Source: an uncultured Ulvibacter sp. (GTDB lineage: Bacteria; Bacteroidota; Bacteroidia; Flavobacteriales; Flavobacteriaceae). Taken from it: a stretch of 59,364 nt of DNA. The notes under the pieces were generated by a model. That model was not told the DNA's origin. It saw only the letters and a program-made list of their open reading frames with translations, and made no database searches. Below, piece by piece: positions 25,425 to 33,595 of this stretch (its first letter is position 1; every line of letters starts with the position of its first letter). Position numbers and translations under genes: made by a program. Location of the stretch: contig CALSSW010000004.1 of assembly GCA_943789105.1 (NCBI GenBank), positions 1 through 59,364 on the forward strand, read 5' to 3'.

Positions 25425-28157
25425 TTATAGCTGTCTGTCAGATTCTCTACGCTTATCGTATTTAATGTCGCTAAGTACACTGGATTTAATACCAATAAAA
25501 AAGTACCATGAGGTGTTAACAGAGCCAATAGGGGTCCAGTTAAAACTCATTTTCCAGCTTTCTAAATCGCGTTGAAATCTAAACTGCGTGGTAGTAACCC
25601 CTTTGTTTTTAAAGTCATACCCTGAAGACATACCAACTTTCCAACGTGGGCTTAATTCAAGATTAGAACTAAACATTAATGATTGTGATGAGATCTCATT
25701 TTCTCGTTTTTGATTTCCGTAGGTAATAGTATATGCCATACGTAAATCCCAAGGTATGGTAAAGTTGTACCAATCTTTATTGGTTACTCTTTCTATGTCC
25801 TGATTAGCATCATCATCAAAGGTATTGTCCCCAAATCTAGTGGTATTGTCTCCAAAAAGATCATCTTGACGCCCTCCGTTTCTAAAGGTTTGGTCATTAC
25901 TGTCTTTGTCACTCTTTTTATCTTTAAAATCTTTACTAGAAAAAGAGTAGTTAATGCTAATGTTACCCCGCGTGAGTCTGAACAAACTACCTCCATTATC
26001 GATGTTAAATACATCTATACGCTGGTTGTTGTTATTAAGAGCATAAGGGTCAAGAGATGCGCTAAAGTTAACATCAAGTTTTGGGATAATAGGGACGGCC
26101 CCAGAAACATTTACTGCGCTCCATTGCAGGGAGTCTCCAGCAACATTATAAGCGGTACCAAAATTTAAATTATTAAGTAGTATTCTTTTCTTTGGCTTTT
26201 GCGCTGTAGTATCTGGATCTCTAACCTTGGCCTCTAGAGTATTGCTTATACCAATACCTATATTGCTAGAAAAACGGTTCCCAGGAGCGCCAAAGAGTGT
26301 GTTTTCAAACCTAGAATACTGCACTATCTCCTGGTTTATTTCTGGATCAGCGGTTACAGGTACAATGTATTGATCATAGTACTGTTCAAAACCAGGGTTA
26401 ATATTGTAGGATATTGAGGGTCTTACTACATGACGTATTTTTTGTATTCTACTATCCTTGTCACCCACATTAAAAGTACCGTAGAGTGTGGTTCCCAGAC
26501 TCATGTTGAAATTATAGGTTCTAAAGCTATCAAAACCACTTACCGTATCTCTTGCAATTCCTCCGTTGCCCTGGTTTAGACTTTGGTCATACCTTTGATT
26601 GAAGGTAGTAAAACTCCAAGTTTCTGTGTATGTAGTGCTTGCAGAGGCACTCAAGTGGTCTAGAATTTTAAAGTTTGTGCTCAGCGGTATTCTATGCTGT
26701 ACTCCAATAAGTGCGTCGTCAAACATTTCAGACTTTAAAAACAAAGAGTCTGTGGTTTGAATTCTGTTTTGAGCCGTTACATCATATTGAAAATTAATGT
26801 TTTGAATAATTCCTTTTTTTCTACCGTTTTTAGGTGCAAACGGAAATACCCTAGCCATGTTTGCATTTACATTTGGCAAGGAAAGATTAATCTTCTCGGT
26901 TTGTGTGTTTTGTTGCAAATTAAGAGCCACAGAGGTGTTTATCTGTGGTTCACCTTCAAAAGTTTTTGAGTAACTAACAGATGAGTTTAAGGTGTTTACA
27001 AGTGCACTAGAGTTGTTAAACTGGTTGATAGATTGCTGAAAATAACGACTACTACCAAAGTTTACAGATGCATTAAAGCGTGAGCTAGGACTTGATTTTT
27101 GATCCTGAGAATGGTTCCACTGTATGTTATAAGAAGAACTTTGGCTGTAATCTGGAAAGCCTCGTTCACTGTTAATGAGGCTTTCGAACCTCATGTTAAT
27201 ATTTCCTCGAAACTTATACTTTAATGCGTAGCTAGATTCTGCCCTAAGGCCATAACTACCATTGGTGTAATAATCTCCAAGTAGGGTAAGATCTACATAA
27301 TCTGAGAGTGCGAGATAGTAGCCTCCATTTTGAAAGAAAAAGCCACGATTGTTGTTTTCTCCTATAGTTGGTATGATAAATCCAGATTGCCTGTCTTCAC
27401 TTAGTGGTAAAAATGCAAACGGAAGCCCAATAGGGGTAGGTACATCTGCAATATACATATTGGTAACACCTGTTATAATTTTCTTTTTTGGTACAAATTT
27501 GGCTCTTCTTGTGTAAAAATAGTATTCTGGATTGTCTATATTTTTAGAGGTTGTAAACCTAACATTGCTTAAGTATACAACAGAGTCATTTACTTTTTTT
27601 GTTGTCTGTGCAATGTATCTAAAGCTTTGTTCTTCTCCTCTTGAGTTATGAACCAAGGCCTTCTCAGAGTTGTAATTGTATTTTATAGAGTCTGGCTCTA
27701 CAACATTGGCACCTTGTTTAAAAACTGGACGCTGGGTATAGGTCCCTGCGCTGTCAATTCCTTTTGCGTACACCTCATTGGTGTTGTAATCAAGTACAAT
27801 AAGTCCTGCGTCTATACGTACATCTCCATAAATAATGTAGGCTTTATCATACATATACACCTTGTTCGATTTTTTGTCTAGGTATACATATTGCTCTCCA
27901 AAATACTCAACAATATCTGCAAATACTTCTTTAGCAGGTTTTATGGTGTCTGCTTGTATGGTGTCTATGACGCGCTCATTGATTTTCTCAATACCCGGTT
28001 TGTTGATAGATAGGCTATCTTTTTGCAGTTGCTGACCGGCCTGAATCAAGGGGATATTGGGCGTGTCTTTTGTAGGTATTTCTTGGCCAAATACAAGTCC
28101 ACTGCAGCATAGAAATACTGTGAATAAAATAATTAATAAATGCTGTTTATATGGCAC
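25425..28157 (-). CDS. lptD: LPS assembly outer-membrane protein LptD
   Basis: LptD with LptE inserts lipopolysaccharide into the outer leaflet. The 910-aa protein has a signal peptide (to about residue 24), a periplasmic OstA/LptA-like domain (about 75-215, with KVYMYDKAYIIYGDVRIDAG and VVLD/VYAKG repeats) and a long beta-barrel with many alternating aromatic strands, including GLPFAFLPLSEDRQSGFIIPT. Length fits Bacteroidota LptD. It is divergent from the amidase gene (114-nt spacer) and upstream of ridA. It forms a functional set with the OstA-like protein at 44,795 and kdsA. Confidence 0.92.
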   Translation of the reverse strand: MPYKQHLLIILFTVFLCCSGLVFGQEIPTKDTPNIPLIQAGQQLQKDSLSINKPGIEKINERVIDTIQADTIKPAKEVFADIVEYFGEQYVYLDKKSNKVYMYDKAYIIYGDVRIDAGLIVLDYNTNEVYAKGIDSAGTYTQRPVFKQGANVVEPDSIKYNYNSEKALVHNSRGEEQSFRYIAQTTKKVNDSVVYLSNVRFTTSKNIDNPEYYFYTRRAKFVPKKKIITGVTNMYIADVPTPIGLPFAFLPLSEDRQSGFIIPTIGENNNRGFFFQNGGYYLALSDYVDLTLLGDYYTNGSYGLRAESSYALKYKFRGNINMRFESLINSERGFPDYSQSSSYNIQWNHSQDQKSSPSSRFNASVNFGSSRYFQQSINQFNNSSALVNTLNSSVSYSKTFEGEPQINTSVALNLQQNTQTEKINLSLPNVNANMARVFPFAPKNGRKKGIIQNINFQYDVTAQNRIQTTDSLFLKSEMFDDALIGVQHRIPLSTNFKILDHLSASASTTYTETWSFTTFNQRYDQSLNQGNGGIARDTVSGFDSFRTYNFNMSLGTTLYGTFNVGDKDSRIQKIRHVVRPSISYNINPGFEQYYDQYIVPVTADPEINQEIVQYSRFENTLFGAPGNRFSSNIGIGISNTLEAKVRDPDTTAQKPKKRILLNNLNFGTAYNVAGDSLQWSAVNVSGAVPIIPKLDVNFSASLDPYALNNNNQRIDVFNIDNGGSLFRLTRGNISINYSFSSKDFKDKKSDKDSNDQTFRNGGRQDDLFGDNTTRFGDNTFDDDANQDIERVTNKDWYNFTIPWDLRMAYTITYGNQKRENEISSQSLMFSSNLELSPRWKVGMSSGYDFKNKGVTTTQFRFQRDLESWKMSFNWTPIGSVNTSWYFFIGIKSSVLSDIKYDKRRESDRQL

Positions 28158-28271
28158 TCCTTGCAGGTATTATTTTGTATTTTGGCTTAGATTTTGTTTC
28201 ATCAAAATTAAGCATATTTTTTTGGCAACTCTGAAAAAAAACAAATTTTAAAAATCAGCGTTTATACCTAT

Positions 28272-29393
28272 ATGAAAACCAAATTAGCATCCATTTTAGT
28301 ACTGCTGCTTACAGGGGCTTTATCTGCTTCCTTTTCTGTAATCAAAAATGATACCCAAAAACCCTTTATTGTTGTTTTAGATGCTGGTCATGGTGGTAAA
28401 GACTCAGGAAACATAGGCAATGGATTTATTGAAAAAGACATCGTATTAGATGTTACACTTCAAGTTGGTAGCATTCTAGAAAAGGTTCCAGGGATCAAAG
28501 TTGTTTATACTAGAAAAACAGATGTATTAATTGATTTATACAGAAGAGGTCCCATTGCCAATGAAGTAGATGCAGATATATTTGTATCCATACATTGTGA
28601 CGCGTTTACAAATCAAGCCCATGGCGTAGGCACATTTGTTATGGGGGTTGACAAATCAGGGAAGAATTTGAATACAGCAAAAAAGGAGAATGAAGTAATT
28701 TTTCTGGAAGATAATTATCAAGAACGATACGCTGGGTTTGACCCAAACCGTCCAGAATCATTAATTGGTCTCACGCTCATGCAAGAAGAGTATTTAGATC
28801 AAAGTATCACTCTTGCTGGCTTGATACAGTCTAATATTGTTAACAATTTAAAAAGAAAAGATAGAAGTGTACGATCTGCTCCTTTTTGGGTTTTGCACAG
28901 TTCATACATGCCCAGTGTTTTAGTTGAGCTAGGTTTTTTGACAAATAATAAAGAGGGTCCGTATGTAAATTCAAAAAAGGGGAGAAGAGAGTTGGCCACA
29001 CAAGTGGCTAATGGAATATTGATGTATAAACAAAACATTGCTCTTGGAACCAGCGATGCTCAAAACCCTGTCATCACTCAAGATGAGGTAGATGCAGCTA
29101 TTAAAGTTTCACAGGAAAAAATCTATAACGACATTACCTTTAAAGTACAGTTGGCTGCAGGGTCAAAAAAAATAGCAACCAAGGCCTATAACTTTAAAGG
29201 GTTAAAGAATGTTGCTCGAAAGAAAGTTGGGCGCTTATACAAGTATTTCTATGGCAGTACATCAAACTACACAGAGATTCAACTTTTAAAAACATTTGCC
29301 CAAGAAAAAGGGTATGGCTCAGCTTATGTAGTGGCTTATAGAGATGGTAAGAAAGTTAAACTTTCAGAAGTACTAAACAAGGGCCCAAAGTAA
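28272..29393 (+). CDS. N-acetylmuramoyl-L-alanine amidase (Amidase_3) with SPOR-like C-terminus
   Basis: Zn-dependent amidase cutting the MurNAc-L-Ala bond of peptidoglycan. A signal peptide covers about residues 1-20. Catalytic Zn ligands fit H40 in VLDAGHGGKDSG, E55 in FIEKDI and H108 in FVSIHCDAF; VLVELGFLTNN carries the general-base Glu. The C-terminal 90 residues (FKVQLAAGSKKI ... YGSAYVVAYRDGKKV) resemble a SPOR domain, which would direct it to denuded glycan at division sites. At 373 aa it is of usual length for flavobacterial AmiC-type enzymes. It heads a plus-strand group of seven genes. Confidence 0.92.
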   Translation: MKTKLASILVLLLTGALSASFSVIKNDTQKPFIVVLDAGHGGKDSGNIGNGFIEKDIVLDVTLQVGSILEKVPGIKVVYTRKTDVLIDLYRRGPIANEVDADIFVSIHCDAFTNQAHGVGTFVMGVDKSGKNLNTAKKENEVIFLEDNYQERYAGFDPNRPESLIGLTLMQEEYLDQSITLAGLIQSNIVNNLKRKDRSVRSAPFWVLHSSYMPSVLVELGFLTNNKEGPYVNSKKGRRELATQVANGILMYKQNIALGTSDAQNPVITQDEVDAAIKVSQEKIYNDITFKVQLAAGSKKIATKAYNFKGLKNVARKKVGRLYKYFYGSTSNYTEIQLLKTFAQEKGYGSAYVVAYRDGKKVKLSEVLNKGPK

Positions 29394-29435
29394 TAAGAAT
29401 TATTGTTAAATTTGTCTAACTAAAAAACACACCTT

Positions 29436-30389
29436 TTGAAACGCTCCAGAGAAGTTAAAACCGCTGTATTAGCCATAGGAACAATCTTACTATTTATCTT
29501 TGGATATAGCTTTCTAAAGGGAAATAATTTACTAGATAAGCACAGAACTTTTTTTGTAACCTATGATAACGTTGAGGGGCTTGCCAATGCATCTCCTGTC
29601 ACTGTTAATGGGCTTTTGGTAGGAAAAGTTACAGATATAGATTTTCTTAATAACAAAGGGAAACTGCTGGTTACATTCACTATAAAAGAGCCTGATTTTA
29701 AGTTTTCAAAAAATAGTTTGGTACGTATTTACAGCAGTGGTCTTTTGGGCGGCAAATCTCTAGGGTTATACCCAGAGTATGATCTTGAAAACATGGCCGT
29801 TTCTGGAGATACCCTAGTTGGTAGTGTAGAAGATGACATGCTTGTGGCAGTAACTAAAGCCCTTGGTCCCCTAGAGGATAAAGTAAATAATACCTTGGCC
29901 ACCCTAGATGTATTACTACATTCTGTTACAGACTTGTTAGACCCTAAAACGCGTGCCAACATTCAAGAGGCAATTACTAATTTAAATACTACCATGGTAT
30001 CTCTAAATGGCGCATCTAATTCTTTAGATGGCCTTTTAAAAGAAAATTCGGGTAAATTAAACAGCACCTTCACTAATCTTGATGAAATGGCTAGTAACTT
30101 TAATAGCCTTTCTGATTCTCTTTCAAAATTAGAGACAGGAAAACTATTTTCAGAATTTCAAAACCTAGTTACCCGCATTGACACCATAGCTTCATCCCTA
30201 GAAAATGGACAGGGCAGTATGGGTAAATTGCTTACAGATGAGCAGTTGTATGAAAATTTAAAAGGTGCCTCCAAGCAACTAGATGAATTGCTTGAAGATG
30301 TAAAATTAAATCCAAAGAGATACATCCATATATCTGTTTTTGGAAAAAACAATAAAGAGTACACAAAACCAGACAATACAGAGCAATAG
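29436..30389 (+). CDS. MCE/MlaD family lipid-transport protein
   Basis: The 317-aa protein has one N-terminal membrane helix (about residues 10-28, AVLAIGTILLFIFGYSFL), one MCE domain (about 37-115, FVTYDNVEGLANASPVTVNG) and a long helical C-terminal part. MCE proteins form periplasmic hexamers carrying phospholipids to or from the inner membrane. The start is TTG at 29436; no ATG lies near and the encoded KRSREVKTAVLAIG is the family's usual beginning. It follows the amidase by 42 nt. No Mla ATPase or permease gene is nearby. Confidence 0.88.
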   Translation: MKRSREVKTAVLAIGTILLFIFGYSFLKGNNLLDKHRTFFVTYDNVEGLANASPVTVNGLLVGKVTDIDFLNNKGKLLVTFTIKEPDFKFSKNSLVRIYSSGLLGGKSLGLYPEYDLENMAVSGDTLVGSVEDDMLVAVTKALGPLEDKVNNTLATLDVLLHSVTDLLDPKTRANIQEAITNLNTTMVSLNGASNSLDGLLKENSGKLNSTFTNLDEMASNFNSLSDSLSKLETGKLFSEFQNLVTRIDTIASSLENGQGSMGKLLTDEQLYENLKGASKQLDELLEDVKLNPKRYIHISVFGKNNKEYTKPDNTEQ

Positions 30390-30392
30390 ACT

Positions 30393-31715
30393 ATGGAGTA
30401 CATACCTAATATTTTGTTTTTTCTTCTACTAGTGGCAGGAGTTGGTTACTTTACCAAGAATATACGTAAGGTCATAAGAAATATTAAACTAGGAATCCCT
30501 GTAGCAATTAATGACCACAAAAAAGAGCGCTACGGCAATGTAGCTCGCATTGCACTTGGGCAGTCAAAACTTTTGAAGCGTCCTATCTCTGGGGCTTTGC
30601 ATGCAATTGTTTACCTAGGTTTTATCATTATCAATATAGAAGTATTAGAGATTATTATAGATGGTCTTTTAGGAACCCACAGGATTTTCGCCTTTCTAGG
30701 TGGCTTTTATGACTTTTTAATTGGCACTTTTGAAATATTAGCCCTTTTGGTATTGGTGAGTGTTGTATTATTTTGGACACGAAGAAATGTACTTAAAATA
30801 AAACGCTTTTTGTCTCCAGAGATGAAGGGTTGGCCCAAACAAGACGGAAACATTATTTTATATTTTGAAGTGGTATTGATGGGTTTGTTTTTGATTATGA
30901 ACTCCTCAGATTATGCCCTTCAGCAAATGGAAGCAGCTCATTATATTCAGGCAGGGTCTTACCCTGTTAGTTCATTGTTTGTAGGTGTTTTTGATGCTAT
31001 GAACCAAAGTAGTTTGATTATAATAGAAAGAACTGCATGGTGGTTGCACATTACAGGAATTTTAATTTTCTTGAATTATTTATATTTTTCAAAACACCTT
31101 CATATTTTATTGGCATTTCCAAACGTTTATTTTGGAGCCGTTACCCCAAAGGGACAATTTAAAAATAACCAAGCAGTTACCGCCGAGGTAAAAATGATGA
31201 TGGACCCTTCTGTAGATCCCTTTGCAGCTCCAGCGCCAGATGCGCCGCCATCTGCCAAATTTGGAGCCAGTGATGTGATGGATCTTTCGCAGATACAGCT
31301 ATTAAATGCATACACCTGTACAGAATGTGGAAGGTGTACCAGCGAGTGTCCTGCAAATCAAACAGGTAAAAAGTTGTCACCCAGAAAAATCATGATGGAT
31401 ACCAGAGATCGTCTCCAAGAGGTGAGTAAAAACATGGATGCCAACGCAGGTGTTTTTGTGCCAGATGGTAAAGAGCTTTTAAAAGATTATATCTCCCAAG
31501 AGGAGCTATGGGCATGCACTACGTGTAATGCATGTGTAGAGGCCTGTCCTGTTAGTATAGACCCCTTGTCTATTATTATGGATATGCGCCAGTATCTAGT
31601 AATGGAACAATCTGCAGCTCCAACTGAACTCAATGTAACAATGACTAATATAGAAAACAATGGGGCTCCATGGCCCTTTAACCAAATGGACCGTTTAAAC
31701 TGGGCAAAAGAGTAA
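30393..31715 (+). CDS. Membrane 4Fe-4S dicluster protein (HdrD/GlpC-like, N-terminal half)
   Basis: A 440-aa protein with about five N-terminal membrane helices (residues 5-235, heterodisulfide-reductase gamma-like) then a ferredoxin domain with CTECGRCTSECP and CTTCNACVEACP, which bind two 4Fe-4S clusters. It probably passes electrons between the quinone pool and a cytoplasmic partner. The CCG-domain protein two genes downstream (32,278) supplies the usual catalytic half of such oxidoreductases. It starts 3 nt after the MCE gene stop. Substrate is unknown. Confidence 0.88.
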   Translation: MEYIPNILFFLLLVAGVGYFTKNIRKVIRNIKLGIPVAINDHKKERYGNVARIALGQSKLLKRPISGALHAIVYLGFIIINIEVLEIIIDGLLGTHRIFAFLGGFYDFLIGTFEILALLVLVSVVLFWTRRNVLKIKRFLSPEMKGWPKQDGNIILYFEVVLMGLFLIMNSSDYALQQMEAAHYIQAGSYPVSSLFVGVFDAMNQSSLIIIERTAWWLHITGILIFLNYLYFSKHLHILLAFPNVYFGAVTPKGQFKNNQAVTAEVKMMMDPSVDPFAAPAPDAPPSAKFGASDVMDLSQIQLLNAYTCTECGRCTSECPANQTGKKLSPRKIMMDTRDRLQEVSKNMDANAGVFVPDGKELLKDYISQEELWACTTCNACVEACPVSIDPLSIIMDMRQYLVMEQSAAPTELNVTMTNIENNGAPWPFNQMDRLNWAKE

Positions 31716-31736
31716 TACACTAATAATTAATAAACA

Positions 31737-32228
31737 ATGAAAGCAAAAGACAGAACTATCAACGAATTAAGACAGGTAAAAGATAGCGTATATAAAATGC
31801 CAATACATAATGAGCCTTTACACACTATTAAAGATGCGCAAGGTGAAAATGCAAGTCCTGTGCTGTCTGCAAATGTTAAAAACTACCTCATTGACATAGA
31901 CGGCACCGTCACAGAAGATGTTCCAAACGAGGAGCCTGAGCGTATGGCAACTTGTCAGCCTTTTCCAGATGCTTTACAAACATTAAATAGTTGGTATGAT
32001 CAAGGGCATATCATTTGTTTTTTCACCTCAAGAACAGAGGAACACAGAGCTGTAACAACAGCATGGTTGCATGAGCATGGTTTTAAATTTCACTCTCTTT
32101 TAATGGGCAAACCCAGAGGCGGAAATTATCATTGGATTGATAATCATCTAGTAAAAGCCACTAGATACAACGGTAAATTTACAGAATTGGTGCAAAAAGA
32201 TCTCACCATTGAAGTATTTGAAGACTAA
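31737..32228 (+). CDS. HAD-like phosphatase, 163 aa
   Basis: The core LIDIDGTVTEDVPNEEPE is a HAD motif I (DxDGT), FFTSRTEEHRAVT is motif II (Ser/Thr then Arg), and HWIDNHLVKATRY fits the acidic motif IV region. Residues 1-45 are a soluble polar extension. The substrate is unknown; similar genes sit between the two Fe-S genes in related genomes and have been labelled phosphoheptose isomerase, which the motifs do not support. The gene is 21 nt from the preceding Fe-S gene and 49 nt from the next. Confidence 0.75.
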   Translation: MKAKDRTINELRQVKDSVYKMPIHNEPLHTIKDAQGENASPVLSANVKNYLIDIDGTVTEDVPNEEPERMATCQPFPDALQTLNSWYDQGHIICFFTSRTEEHRAVTTAWLHEHGFKFHSLLMGKPRGGNYHWIDNHLVKATRYNGKFTELVQKDLTIEVFED

Positions 32229-32277
32229 CACATAACTCTGAAATATTTGTACTACCATACACAATAAAACAATTACT

Positions 32278-33069
32278 ATGAGTGACCTATTAAAAGTACC
32301 AACAATGGCCGATTTCATGGCACAAGGGAAACAACCTGAAGTCTTATTTTGGGTTGGTTGCGCAGGAAGTTTTGATGACAGAGCAAAAAAAATCACCAAA
32401 GCTTTTGTAAAATTATTAAACAATGCTGGTGTAGCATTTGCGGTATTGGGCACAGAGGAGAGTTGTACCGGAGATCCAGCAAAGAGAGCCGGAAATGAAT
32501 TTTTGTTTCAGATGCAAGCAGCCACTAACATTGAGGTGCTTAATGCCTATGAGGTTCAAAAAATAGTAACAGCCTGTCCTCATTGTTTTAACACTATTAA
32601 TAATGAATACCCCCAGCTAGGTGGTAATTACCAGGTAATGCATCATACTCAGTTTTTAAAAACCCTCTTAAATGAGGGCCGTCTAAAAGTAGAGGGCGGA
32701 AAATTTAAAGGTAAAAAGATAACCTTTCATGATCCTTGTTATTTGGGACGTGCCAATGGTGAGTATGAAGCGCCAAGAGATTTGTTGCGTAAACTAGAAG
32801 TAGAACTTGTAGAGATGAAACGTTGTAAAACAAATGGTCTTTGCTGCGGCGCTGGTGGTGCACAAATGTTTAAAGAACCTGAGCCAGGATCTAAAGACAT
32901 CAATGTAGAACGCACACAAGAAGCTGTACAAACAAAGGCTAGTATTGTAGCAACGGGTTGTCCTTTTTGCAATACCATGATTACAGACGGGGTAAAACAT
33001 CAAGAAAAAGAAGCTCAAGTACAGGTTATGGATGTAGCCGAAATGATAGCCAACGCCTCAGAGTTATAA
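32278..33069 (+). CDS. CCG-domain (Fe-S)-binding oxidoreductase subunit
   Basis: Two cysteine-rich CCG modules are visible: FWVGCAGSFDDR with CPHCFNTINNEYP, and HDPCYLGRANGEYE with LCCGAGGAQMF and GCPFCNTMITDGV. This 263-aa protein corresponds to the C-terminal half of HdrD/GlpC/LutA-type enzymes and should bind a noncubane Fe-S cluster. It is the natural partner of the membrane ferredoxin protein at 30,393, separated only by the HAD gene. Confidence 0.88.
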   Translation: MSDLLKVPTMADFMAQGKQPEVLFWVGCAGSFDDRAKKITKAFVKLLNNAGVAFAVLGTEESCTGDPAKRAGNEFLFQMQAATNIEVLNAYEVQKIVTACPHCFNTINNEYPQLGGNYQVMHHTQFLKTLLNEGRLKVEGGKFKGKKITFHDPCYLGRANGEYEAPRDLLRKLEVELVEMKRCKTNGLCCGAGGAQMFKEPEPGSKDINVERTQEAVQTKASIVATGCPFCNTMITDGVKHQEKEAQVQVMDVAEMIANASEL

Positions 33070-33090
33070 CTAATAATAGATAGTACAACC

Positions 33091-33576
33091 ATGCTTACAG
33101 ATTTCAACAATCTTCCAGATACCTCAAGAGTATGGGTATATCAATCTAATCGTAAATTTACACCAGAGGAGCTAGAGTATATCCAGGCAAAGACACGCTA
33201 TTTTTTAACACAGTGGACTGCCCATGGCACAGAACTTGAGGCTGGTTTTGAAATCAAGTACGATCGTTTTATTGTATTGGGTCTTAATCAACAAAATGCA
33301 TCAGCATCTGGATGTAGTATAGATGCCTCTGTTCATTTTATTCAAGAATTGCAAGAAAAAATGGATGTAGATTTACTAGATAAAATGAATGTAACTTATT
33401 ACAATGGAGCTTTTATAGCTCATAAAACTTTGTTAGATTTCAGGAAAATGGCAAAAAACAAATCTGTGTCTGCAAATACAGTTGTTTTTAATAATCTAGT
33501 TAACACAAAACAACAATACAAAGAAAATTGGGAAGTTGCCGCAAAAGATAGTTGGCACAGTCGCTTTTTAGCATAG
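33091..33576 (+). CDS. Conserved Bacteroidota protein of unknown function, 161 aa
   Basis: The family is recognisable (LPDTSRVWVYQSNRKFTPEE, ASGCSIDASVHFIQELQEK, FNNLVNTKQQYKENWEV) and is often labelled ABC transporter ATPase in databases. No Walker A, Walker B or ABC signature is present, so that label is unsupported. The protein is soluble and short. It lies 21 nt after the CCG-domain gene and 19 nt before the GH3 fusion gene, within the same plus-strand run. Confidence 0.8.
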   Translation: MLTDFNNLPDTSRVWVYQSNRKFTPEELEYIQAKTRYFLTQWTAHGTELEAGFEIKYDRFIVLGLNQQNASASGCSIDASVHFIQELQEKMDVDLLDKMNVTYYNGAFIAHKTLLDFRKMAKNKSVSANTVVFNNLVNTKQQYKENWEVAAKDSWHSRFLA

Positions 33577-33595
33577 TTTTTGATACTTTTAAAAG

